From: Euryarchaeota archaeon UBA439
Lineage (GTDB): Archaea; Thermoplasmatota; Poseidoniia; Poseidoniales; Thalassarchaeaceae
Length of the DNA: 11,595 bases
Assembly (NCBI GenBank): GCA_002497245.1
Contig: DANB01000008.1
Location: forward strand, 23,674-35,268
Direction: 5' to 3'
Positions 1 to 6,415 of this stretch are shown one piece after another. The notes under the pieces are model-generated. The model made no database searches and was not told the DNA's origin. It was given only the letters and a program-made list of their open reading frames with translations. How positions within the stretch are numbered: the first letter of the stretch is position 1; each line of letters starts with the position of its first letter. The position numbers and the translations under genes were made by a program.

Positions 1-1106
1 ATTTTTGCGTCTCTGAAAAATCTCTCTACTGGGAAATCGGTTGTATAACCATATCCTCCAAGTATTTGTACAGCTCTTTCAGATACCCACATAGCAGTAT
101 CTCCTGCAAATAGTTTAGCCATACTAGCTTCCTTTGTATGTCTTTGACCATCATTCTCATAATGCCTTTGTTTAGCCCAGGCTGCTTTGTAAACCATCAT
201 TCTGGCAGCTTCAATTTGTGTAGCCATATCTGCAAGATAATTTCCAATACTTTGATGATGTGCAATTGGTTTACCAAATGCCTGTCTTTCATGAGAATAA
301 TTCAACGCTGATTCAAAAGCTCCTTGAGCAATTCCTAATGCCTGAGCTGCGATTCCAATTCTAGAATTATCCAGTGCATTCATTGCTATAGGAAAACCTT
401 CTCCCACTCCTTTCAAGACATTTTCAACAGGAACTTTACAATCTTCAAGGAGTAATACACATGTATCTGAAGATCTAATTCCTAATTTTTCTTCTTTTTT
501 ACCTACACTGAACCCTTCCATTGATGAATCAACAATAAATGCAGTCGTACCTCCATGTTTCTTGACACCAAAATCCGGATGATCTACGTCTTTAGCAAAA
601 AGTACGTAAATATCCGCACTCTTTCCATTTGTAACCCACATTTTTTCTCCATTGATGATGTAATGTTTACCATCGTCAGACTTTTTGGCTTTACAAACCA
701 TTGCGGCTGCATCAGTCCCAGCCCCTGCTTCAGAAAGAGAATATGCTCCAATCTCATTTCCTGCAAGTCTTGTTAGATATTTTTCTTTCTGTTCATCATT
801 TCCATGTATTTCAATTGTTTTTGCACACAACCCTACATGTACACAGTACATTACTGCAAATGACGGATCAACTCTTGCAAGCTCTTCAATAATAATTGTC
901 TCAGAAATATCATCTACAGGGCTTCCGCCATATTTCTCAGGAATTGTGATACCCTGTAAACCATATTCACAGAATTTCTGCCATTCATCTAATGGTGGAG
1001 TAGCAGTCCTATCTCTTTCTAAACAAGTAGGTGCTAATATCTCTTCAGCAAAGCTACGAACCATTTCTCGAATCATACTTTGTTCTTCTGTTTCCATGAA
1101 CTCCAT
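1..1106 (-). CDS. Acyl-CoA dehydrogenase, C-terminus cut by window edge
   Basis: FAD-dependent alpha,beta-dehydrogenation of an acyl-CoA thioester, in fatty acid or branched amino acid breakdown, passing electrons to ETF. I read an open frame of 368 codons from the ATG at 1106 to the left edge with no stop. The N-terminus (MEFMETEEQSMIREMVRSFA) is typical of the family. Further in come the FAD/substrate motif YSLSEAGAGTDAAAM (about residues 120-135), MWVTNG, RQAFGKPIAHHQSIGNYLADM split around residue 280, and the C-terminal signature QILGGYGYTTDFPVERFFRDAK. The short-chain/butyryl-CoA type fits best. The catalytic glutamate of that type (IYEGT region) would lie just outside the window, so chain-length class cannot be settled. 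A GGTGAG sequence sits 3 nt before the ATG and supports this start; a second ATG lies at 1097. The gene is divergent from the H-protein-like gene. Confidence 0.93.
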   Translation of the reverse strand, partial: MEFMETEEQSMIREMVRSFAEEILAPTCLERDRTATPPLDEWQKFCEYGLQGITIPEKYGGSPVDDISETIIIEELARVDPSFAVMYCVHVGLCAKTIEIHGNDEQKEKYLTRLAGNEIGAYSLSEAGAGTDAAAMVCKAKKSDDGKHYIINGEKMWVTNGKSADIYVLFAKDVDHPDFGVKKHGGTTAFIVDSSMEGFSVGKKEEKLGIRSSDTCVLLLEDCKVPVENVLKGVGEGFPIAMNALDNSRIGIAAQALGIAQGAFESALNYSHERQAFGKPIAHHQSIGNYLADMATQIEAARMMVYKAAWAKQRHYENDGQRHTKEASMAKLFAGDTAMWVSERAVQILGGYGYTTDFPVERFFRDAK

Positions 1107-1139
1107 TATCTCACCGTACCCCCCGAAGAGAATGGTATT

Positions 1140-1148
1140 GTTAATATC
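1140..1148 (-). promoter_or_regulatory. Possible TATA box of the acyl-CoA dehydrogenase gene
   Basis: Read on the minus strand, GATATTAAC lies about 33 nt before the dehydrogenase ATG, the distance expected for an archaeal TATA box with a short leader. It is the most TATA-like stretch in the 121-nt divergent spacer (1107-1227). No equally clear box is visible for the opposite gene starting at 1228. This is sequence resemblance only. Confidence 0.3.
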
Positions 1149-1227
1149 TCGTAATGGCAAATGTAGCAACTTCTTCGAATCGAACAATTCAAAACGATTG
1201 TCAGTTGGGGGCAGGTCGAGAATTAGT

Positions 1228-1740
1228 ATGGCCGACAGCGATTATGTTGAATTTAGTGTAGCACAAGGGCGTAAATATACTCTGGAACATCTATGGTTAC
1301 AAGTATTAGACGAAAAGAAGGAAGACTCCCAGGTAAAGATAGGACTGAGCGAGTTCATAAGAGCGGAACACGGAGATATTATCAGAGTTATTTTAACAAA
1401 ACCTGAGGACGATTCTGAGTTTAAAATAGAAGACACGGATGATGATGAGGGAGAAGTCTCACAAGATGATGATGCACCAACACCAATGACCAGTGGTGAT
1501 GAATTAGGTTTTGAGGATTTATTGATCACTGTTACCACAGAATATGAGAAATTACTAATCAATGCCCCATTCCCTTGTAAAATAGTTTCTCTAAATGGTG
1601 ATGTAGAAGACAATCCAGATCTTGTTAATGATGATGCATATGCTGATGGGTGGTGTGTAATCGTACAACCATTGGACAGATTTGATGATGACCAATATTT
1701 AGATGAAAATGAATATATTGAGTATCTTAATGAACTTTGA
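1228..1740 (+). CDS. Glycine cleavage H-protein (GcvH)-like protein lacking the lipoyl lysine
   Basis: 170 residues with the H-protein/lipoyl-domain architecture. Residues 17-58 (YTLEHLWLQV..., IGLSEFIRAEHGDIIRVIL) match the first half of GcvH. Residues 111-150 (INAPFPCKIVSLNGDVEDNP, LVNDDAYADGWCVIVQPLD) match the second half, including the near-invariant N-D-x-Y-x-x-G-W segment. Between them is an acidic, low-complexity insertion (about 59-97) that GcvH lacks. The lipoylation motif (usually E-S-V-K-A before the APxSG turn) reads TTEYEKLL: Tyr106 falls at the lysine position, and the nearest lysine is K108, two residues later. By alignment it therefore probably does not carry lipoate in the usual way. 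The C-terminus is again acidic. The frame is open upstream to 685, but that part is antisense to the dehydrogenase and shows no family similarity, so I take the ATG at 1228. No P-, T- or L-protein gene is nearby. Role unknown. Confidence 0.8.
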   Translation: MADSDYVEFSVAQGRKYTLEHLWLQVLDEKKEDSQVKIGLSEFIRAEHGDIIRVILTKPEDDSEFKIEDTDDDEGEVSQDDDAPTPMTSGDELGFEDLLITVTTEYEKLLINAPFPCKIVSLNGDVEDNPDLVNDDAYADGWCVIVQPLDRFDDDQYLDENEYIEYLNEL

Positions 1741-2964
1741 TTAAGGCCACGATAATTTTGGCCATGATTCGAAATCAGAATCATTCCAATCAATATCATG
1801 TAGAATTTCAATCATTTTATTTTCCTGATTTATGTTTTCTTCAATTTGTATCCTAAATAACCAATCTTTCAGCAAACCAAGTTTACGGCCTGGTTTTATT
1901 CCAGTAATTTCAGAAATTTTTGTCCCATCAAGAATCGGTCTCATATTGATATTCTCTCTCATATCATGGTATTTTTCGCTAAAATCCATCTCATTATGAT
2001 ATTGTAATATTGCTAATTTTTGTTCTTCAGAGAGCAATACTTGAAATCTTCTGATACTACCTATACTATTATCAAATTTTAAATTTCTATTTTCATGCAA
2101 GAAGGATATTTTCCTTATTTCCTTTTTAGATAATTTTAGTCTTTCCTTTAAAATCTCAGATAAATGTTCTCCATCATAATTATTATTTTTCAATAATCTT
2201 GCTAAAATCACCATTGGCTCTACTACTCCCAAATCTTTGATTTCAATGTTCAAATCACCCATTATATTGCTTAAAGTACCTAATTCTTGCATTTTCATTA
2301 ATATATCATATGGATTATTACTAGCTAAGATCTTTCTAATCTCTTCTGTAATTCGTTCTCTCGATACTTTCTCTAACATATCTATATTCTTTTTAATTGC
2401 TTTTTCTAATTCAGCATCTAGGCTTCTTAGGTTATTTTCTTCTAAATCTAAGAATCTGAAAGCACGTAATATTCTCAACCCATCTTCTTCTATCCTTTTT
2501 TCAGCATTACCAACTGCTTTAACTATGTTGAGACGTAAATCATTTTCTCCTCCAAATATGTCAATTAATTTACCATCTACATCTATTGCCATAGCATTTA
2601 TTGTGAAATCTCTTCGTGCTAAATCATCCATAATATTAGTTCCAAATGAGACATTATCTGGTCTTCTTCCATCTCCATAACTTCCATCTTTACGAAGTGT
2701 TGTTACTTCCCATTTTTTTCCGGAATCTCCCTCTAACCTAACCATTACTGTCCCAAATTCTTCACCCACTGGAATTGTTTGTGGAAAAATTTCTATTACT
2801 TCTCTAGGTAAAAGTGTTGTAGCAATATCGAGATCAGAATTCGAGTCGCTCATTAGTAGAATGTCTCTTACCCAGCCTCCAACAATCCAAGCCTCACCAT
2901 GCTTTCTTAGTTGATTTAAGACTAAATTATCCTCTGACGTGAGGTGCTGCTTAGTGTCAACCAT
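1741..2964 (-). CDS. cca: Class II (bacterial-type) CCA tRNA nucleotidyltransferase
   Basis: Adds or repairs the 3'-terminal CCA of tRNAs from CTP and ATP without a nucleic acid template. The 407 residues show the class II order of motifs. Motif A is GGWVRD (29-34) with catalytic Asp44/Asp46 in SDLDIAT. Next comes GEEFGTVMV (67-75), followed by DGRRPDNVSF. Motif B is RRDFTINAMA (117-126), and the nucleobase template EDxxR is E160-D161-R164 in EEDGLRILRAFRF. The spacing from RRD to EDxxR equals that I recall for the Bacillus stearothermophilus enzyme. ERITEEIRKIL (about 204-214) continues the neck helices. The poly(A) polymerase signature after the catalytic aspartates is absent, so CCA addition is preferred. 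Archaea normally use class I enzymes, which lack these motifs, so this suggests transfer from bacteria. The C-terminal half is less conserved. Its stop abuts that of the GcvH-like gene with no gap. Confidence 0.88.
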   Translation of the reverse strand: MVDTKQHLTSEDNLVLNQLRKHGEAWIVGGWVRDILLMSDSNSDLDIATTLLPREVIEIFPQTIPVGEEFGTVMVRLEGDSGKKWEVTTLRKDGSYGDGRRPDNVSFGTNIMDDLARRDFTINAMAIDVDGKLIDIFGGENDLRLNIVKAVGNAEKRIEEDGLRILRAFRFLDLEENNLRSLDAELEKAIKKNIDMLEKVSRERITEEIRKILASNNPYDILMKMQELGTLSNIMGDLNIEIKDLGVVEPMVILARLLKNNNYDGEHLSEILKERLKLSKKEIRKISFLHENRNLKFDNSIGSIRRFQVLLSEEQKLAILQYHNEMDFSEKYHDMRENINMRPILDGTKISEITGIKPGRKLGLLKDWLFRIQIEENINQENKMIEILHDIDWNDSDFESWPKLSWP

Positions 2965-3037
2965 GTATCTGCGTTAATGTAACTAGACATCATATCTTCG
3001 GCATCAAAACTAACAACAATATGCTTCTCCGACCTTC

Positions 3038-3445
3038 ATGAAGGTTGAGTTAGTCCCACTAGAAATTCTCCGGCCGCATGAAGAAATTCTGCCTAAAAAG
3101 GTTGATCAACTTGAAAAAATGACTCACAGATGGAATGCTTACACAAAGCCGTTATTAATCGATAAATCGACTGGGACGATATTAGATGGACATCACAGAT
3201 TTCATGTAGCAATGAGACTAGAGTTAAGTTGTGTCCCATGCGTTTTTATTAATTATCTCGAAGATGACTTAATCGAATTAGATGTTTGGCCTAATTGCGG
3301 TAGGGATTCGATTACCAAGGAAGAAGTAATCGAAGCCGCATTATCCGGTCATCTATTGTCTCCCAAAACCAGTCGACATCGATTATCAGATCATCTTCCA
3401 CCAATAGCCGTTCCACTTTCAAGATTAATGCAGCCTGCCGTTTAG
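3038..3445 (+). CDS. SerK-like (ParB-fold) protein, short form; possible L-serine kinase
   Basis: 135 residues resembling archaeal SerK (ADP-dependent free L-serine kinase of Thermococcus), a ParB/sulfiredoxin-fold enzyme that makes O-phosphoserine for cysteine synthesis. The N-terminal part has LRPHEE (11-16); Glu15 corresponds to the glutamate reported as catalytic in SerK (PHE, Glu30). The fold signature ILDGHHRFHVA spans 48-58, and WP at 84-85 matches the SerK WYP region. The C-terminal block KEEVIEAALSGHLLSPKTSR then H114 (94-114) corresponds to the SerK segment that ends in SPKTTRH. A middle region of roughly 100 residues present in SerK is missing, so this is a compact version. DNA-partition ParB is unlikely: there is no HTH and no parA. 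An upstream ATG near 3021 hits a stop after six codons, so 3038 is the start. It is divergent from cca by 73 nt and has no obvious Shine-Dalgarno. Family placement is fairly sure, activity is not. Confidence 0.72.
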   Translation: MKVELVPLEILRPHEEILPKKVDQLEKMTHRWNAYTKPLLIDKSTGTILDGHHRFHVAMRLELSCVPCVFINYLEDDLIELDVWPNCGRDSITKEEVIEAALSGHLLSPKTSRHRLSDHLPPIAVPLSRLMQPAV

Positions 3446-3451
3446 GAAAAA

Positions 3452-4483
3452 TCATGAGACACTTTTTCTATACATTTTAGCAGTTTCAGAAATAGCCTCA
3501 TGTTCATTATTTTCCAATTCTAATATAATTTTCATTATTTCTTCATCTTGCTTTTTACCAAATAAATCTTCTATAATTCTTGATCTTAATACGAAATCTC
3601 TCTTTTCATCAAGAAGGATATTTTTACGATATTTATCAGCTTCAATGGATCTTTTCCTTCTTAGGATTCTAGAAATTAGTTTATCATTTGATGAATTCAT
3701 AATTTTATTAATTATCCAGTCGATTTCTCCCCAATCTTTTTTCTCTATTGTTTGTACTATTAATTTCATCATCTCTGGGTCATCATTTTTCAACCAAATC
3801 GGTATCTTTTGATTGAATAATTCATTCTTTTCCCCCAATTCAATTAGCATTATTAGTGCGTTAATCTGAATATCATCATCCTTTTCTGCAATTTTAATAA
3901 TAATTTCATCATATTCTCCGGAAGAATATATCTCGGGTTTAGATTTTAGTAAATTAATTGCTTTTTTCCTTATTCTACTAGAATCGTCATCTAATATTTT
4001 TTTGATGACATCAGGATTTATTTCGTTCATTAGACTTAATCTTTCAATAGCTAATACTCTAATTCCTACATCCTCATTTTCTAATGCCTCTTCGATAAAA
4101 TCTTCATTTATGTTTAGGATATTTTTCCAAGCATTTTGTTTAACTAGATTATTTTCATCATCCAACAATCTTCTCAATATTGATTCATTTGATTTACCAA
4201 CCCTAGGTGCGATTCTACAAGCTAATATTCTTTCTTCAGGTTTTTTTGATTTCGAAAGTTTCTCTGCCAAATCAAGATCTTTCATTGAAGCCCATCTTTG
4301 TATTGCCATTAATGCCTTTTCTCTAAACCATTCATCATTTTCTTTCAGGAGAGGTATGAAAGCATCGATTGCAATGGGGTCGTCTAATTCAAACAACTTC
4401 CTTACAGCCCTTCTTCGTAATCGAACATCTTTATTGTTCAATTGGCGTATAGTCGCTTTAATCACATTACTCCCACTAGCCAT
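3452..4483 (-). CDS. HEAT-repeat protein
   Basis: 343 residues made almost entirely of tandem alpha-helical HEAT-type repeats of about 30-40 residues. Examples are KDVRLRRRAVRKLFELDDP (about 18-36), NDEWFREKALMAIQRWAS (about 49-66), EDVGIRVLAIERLSLMNEIN and DDSSRIRKKAINLLKSKPEI; the Arg/Lys-Ala-hydrophobic core of the second helix recurs in each. Such solenoids are protein-binding scaffolds. There is no signal peptide, membrane segment or catalytic motif, so it is probably cytosolic. It follows the isoaspartate methyltransferase-like gene after 20 nt on the same strand, so the two are probably co-transcribed; AGGAG lies 13 nt before the ATG, within that spacer. HEAT repeats also occur in PBS-lyase-type phycobilin enzymes, but nothing else here suggests that. 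Partner unknown. Confidence 0.85.
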   Translation of the reverse strand: MASGSNVIKATIRQLNNKDVRLRRRAVRKLFELDDPIAIDAFIPLLKENDEWFREKALMAIQRWASMKDLDLAEKLSKSKKPEERILACRIAPRVGKSNESILRRLLDDENNLVKQNAWKNILNINEDFIEEALENEDVGIRVLAIERLSLMNEINPDVIKKILDDDSSRIRKKAINLLKSKPEIYSSGEYDEIIIKIAEKDDDIQINALIMLIELGEKNELFNQKIPIWLKNDDPEMMKLIVQTIEKKDWGEIDWIINKIMNSSNDKLISRILRRKRSIEADKYRKNILLDEKRDFVLRSRIIEDLFGKKQDEEIMKIILELENNEHEAISETAKMYRKSVS

Positions 4484-4503
4484 TAGTGCAAGAATACTCC
4501 TAT

Positions 4504-5550
4504 TCAGGGCACTAGATCTTCATGCCCTCCACCCGTGAATGAGTTTTCATCTTCCGAGCTGAAGATATTTACTAGTTCAATTGACATAAAGTGTTCAATA
4601 ATTGGCCATATTGGAGCCAATCTCTCCATTTCTGACATCATTAAGTCCATTACAGGGTTTTCCATGATTTCTTCATCGGAGGAATCCTCGTCAATAGTTG
4701 GAATGTCTCTTGGCAGTTCTCTCAGAGACTGTATTAACTGTTCAACTCCTTGAAAAATTTCTTCATCAATTTCTATCATCTCTGATATCAATGAAAATGA
4801 ATCTTCAAGTCCCTCTGCTAGAACAATTGGGTTCAATGGACTTCGTTCCGAGATTTTTGTATCCATTGGAGAAAAAACTACTCCTCCCAAGTCCGTATCT
4901 AACCATTCTCCTGCTTGTTTTTCTTTTTTCAAAAGTCTTTGTTGAATATTTCCTCCAAATGGCCCTAATATGAATGAACCTTCTTGTGAGTTGAAATTAA
5001 GAAAATCAGGAATTTCTCTAACTGCTCCTGTAATTAGAACTCTATCAAAATCTTTCCCAGAATCTTCGTAGAAATCAAAATCGGTTATTGAAAGAACACG
5101 AATGATTCCATTTGAATCATAGTTTTCTAAGGCTATTCTTGTATGTTCAAGAACCTCAGCATGTGGCTCTATTAACGTAATGATTCCTTCTTCGCCCAGA
5201 AGATTGTCTAAAATCGCTGCGAGGTATCCTCCTTTCGATCCGACCAATAGAACTTTTTGTCCCTTTTTTATTTCTAAATGATGTAATAAAATTACTAACA
5301 TATGTGGTGCAGAAATATTTTTTCTAATTCCCTTACTTGTTTTCATGAATTCAGTAGGATTATCTAAAAAGAATTGTTTACATTCTGATTTTACAAAATG
5401 TTCGATATTGACCTTTTTTAGGGCATATTTAAGTTCTTTATCTATTGGAAAACCATTTTTTTCCAGTTGAATAATTAGTTCATCAATATCCTTCAAGCAA
5501 GCACTCTCTAACAGATGCTTTGACCGCCAATGATTTGAATGCGACGCCAC
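4504..5550 (-). CDS. Protein-L-isoaspartate O-methyltransferase-like protein with altered SAM motif
   Basis: Related to PCMT, which methylates isoaspartyl residues with S-adenosylmethionine to start repair of damaged proteins. Counting from the GTG at 5550 (348 residues), I see the family SAPHM motif (80-84), a Rossmann motif I reading VLLVGSKGGY (100-109), IEP (127-129), FDRVLITGAVREIP, and a GSFILGPFGGNIQQ strand. PCMTs usually have E-I-G-T-G-S-G-Y in motif I; here the acidic residue is Leu and the middle Gly is Lys, so SAM binding is doubtful. An acidic tail of about 110 residues follows the methyltransferase fold. The frame stays open to 5622, but that reading runs into the tRNA on the other strand; GTG 5550 and TTG 5496 are better starts, and neither is certain. 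Likely an operon with the HEAT gene 20 nt downstream. Confidence 0.75.
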   Translation of the reverse strand: MASHSNHWRSKHLLESACLKDIDELIIQLEKNGFPIDKELKYALKKVNIEHFVKSECKQFFLDNPTEFMKTSKGIRKNISAPHMLVILLHHLEIKKGQKVLLVGSKGGYLAAILDNLLGEEGIITLIEPHAEVLEHTRIALENYDSNGIIRVLSITDFDFYEDSGKDFDRVLITGAVREIPDFLNFNSQEGSFILGPFGGNIQQRLLKKEKQAGEWLDTDLGGVVFSPMDTKISERSPLNPIVLAEGLEDSFSLISEMIEIDEEIFQGVEQLIQSLRELPRDIPTIDEDSSDEEIMENPVMDLMMSEMERLAPIWPIIEHFMSIELVNIFSSEDENSFTGGGHEDLVP

Positions 5551-5564
5551 CCGACTCTCATTTG

Positions 5565-5640
5565 GGGCCCGTGGTCTAGGGGTTATGACGTTGCTCTTAC
5601 AAAGCGAAGATCGCAGGTTCAATTCCTGCCGGGCCCACCA
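5565..5640 (+). tRNA. tRNA-Val (anticodon UAC), CCA encoded
   Basis: Full cloverleaf read by eye. The acceptor stem is GGGCCCG (5565-5571) with CGGGCCC (5630-5636), and A5637 is the discriminator. The D arm spans 5574-5589 with GTC/GAC pairing and a GG-containing loop. The anticodon stem is TTGCT/AGCGA (5591-5595, 5603-5607) around loop CTTACAA, giving anticodon TAC at 5598-5600. The variable loop has five bases. The T arm is GCAGG/CCTGC with loop TTCAATT (5613-5629). Mature length is 73 nt without CCA. Bases 5638-5640 are CCA, so the 3' end is encoded. No intron. It is head to head with the PCMT-like gene. Confidence 0.96.
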
Positions 5641-5643
5641 CTA

Positions 5644-5658
5644 TAATCTTCAAGATTA
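5644..5658. repeat. Perfect short palindrome 3' of tRNA-Val
   Basis: TAATCTT, one central C, then AAGATTA form a perfect 7+1+7 inverted repeat three bases after the encoded CCA. In RNA it could fold as a 5-bp stem with a UUCAA loop. It could be a 3'-trailer or processing element, or a protein-binding site in the 57-nt gap before pncC. AT-rich palindromes of this size also arise by chance. Confidence 0.4.
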
Positions 5659-5697
5659 AGTGTAAACAATCAAGAAGGATTACCATTAGGGGTACAT

Positions 5698-6375
5698 GTG
5701 GTAGAAGAGACTGCGGGACTAGCATCCCGGATGACTAGACGCCTGAGGAAGAAGGGTTGGACTGTATCTACAGCAGAATCCTGCACTGGCGGCTTACTGG
5801 CTTCATTAATAACCGATATTTCTGGTGCTACTCAGTGGTTTAATCAAGGATGGGTAGTTTATTCTAACGAAGCAAAAATGAGGGAATTAGGGGTACAAAA
5901 ATCTGCATTTGATGAAGGAGAAGCAGGAGCGGTATCTCATGAAGTAGCTGTTCAAATGGCTAAAGGTGCTAGATACCAATCAGGATCTGATGTAGCTATT
6001 GCCATTACTGGAATCGCAGGCCCAGGGGGCTCAACTTCAGAAAAGGAGGTTGGTAGAGTTCATGTTGCGGTTATTGCTCAAGACTATTTTCTTGTAAGAA
6101 GGATGGATTTTGGTGAAAATGATAGATTGGACAATAAACGTTCTTTTGCAGTCTTTGCTCTTAGACTAGCTCTAGAAACATTAGATAGATTGGAAGAGCA
6201 AGAGAATATTTCCGAAAATATTGGCGATAAAGATGAATCCGAATCAGATATGTCTCAACTAGATCCTTCTTCCGAACAATGGGAAGGTAGTATGACTTGG
6301 GAAGTTGAAGATACTACAGTAGCAGAAGAAATACAAAAAGTAGATTTAGCATCTCTGACAGACTGGGATGAATGA
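5698..6375 (+). CDS. pncC: Nicotinamide-nucleotide amidohydrolase (CinA C-terminal family) with acidic tail
   Basis: Hydrolyses NMN to nicotinate mononucleotide and ammonia, returning pyridine nucleotide to NAD synthesis. Residues 1-165 are a complete stand-alone CinA C-terminal domain. They include STAESCTGGLLAS (24-36) with the motif serine S28, the WVVYSNEAK segment (52-60), GAVSHEVAVQMAKGA (77-91) and the ITGIAGPGG glycine-rich loop (103-111). The N-terminal molybdopterin-binding-like domain of full CinA is absent. After residue 165 comes an acidic, Ser/Glu/Asp-rich extension of about 55-60 residues ending in DWDE that PncC proteins usually lack. The GTG at 5698 gives a normal N-terminus; the overlapping ATG at 5696 reaches a stop at its third codon, and a downstream ATG (residue 12) is a less likely start. 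The DNA polymerase D small subunit gene follows after 40 nt and may be co-transcribed. Confidence 0.92.
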   Translation: MVEETAGLASRMTRRLRKKGWTVSTAESCTGGLLASLITDISGATQWFNQGWVVYSNEAKMRELGVQKSAFDEGEAGAVSHEVAVQMAKGARYQSGSDVAIAITGIAGPGGSTSEKEVGRVHVAVIAQDYFLVRRMDFGENDRLDNKRSFAVFALRLALETLDRLEEQENISENIGDKDESESDMSQLDPSSEQWEGSMTWEVEDTTVAEEIQKVDLASLTDWDE

Positions 6376-6415
6376 CTCTCTTGCAGCGATATTATCATGA
6401 GCGTACGTACCTGAC

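Noticed and set aside
685..1227. N-terminal extension of the GcvH-like frame back to 685
   Set aside because: The extra residues are antisense to a well-conserved acyl-CoA dehydrogenase and show no family similarity; the H-protein fold begins after the ATG at 1228.
1745..1763. GGCCA/TGGCC inverted repeat as a terminator of the GcvH-like gene
   Set aside because: Only 5 bp with a 9-nt loop and no following T-tract, inside cca codons encoding a repeated Ser-Trp-Pro; likely chance.
1242..1811. Minus-strand open frame opposite the GcvH-like gene
   Set aside because: Shadow frame: Ser/Thr-rich product with no recognisable domain, antisense to a conserved gene and overlapping the cca 3' end.
1741..2964. 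Bacterial poly(A) polymerase
   Set aside because: The PAP-specific signature after the catalytic aspartates is missing; GEEFGTVMV and EDxxR fit CCA-adding enzymes.
3038..3445. ParB chromosome-partition protein
   Set aside because: Only the ParB-like fold signature is shared; no HTH, no parA nearby, and the C-terminal SPKTSRH block matches SerK instead.
4002..4538. Plus-strand open frame opposite the HEAT gene
   Set aside because: Shadow of the HEAT-repeat coding sequence; low-complexity product and no domain.
5551..5622. Longest PCMT-like frame starting at 5622
   Set aside because: It would read through most of the tRNA-Val on the other strand, and the added residues match nothing in the family.
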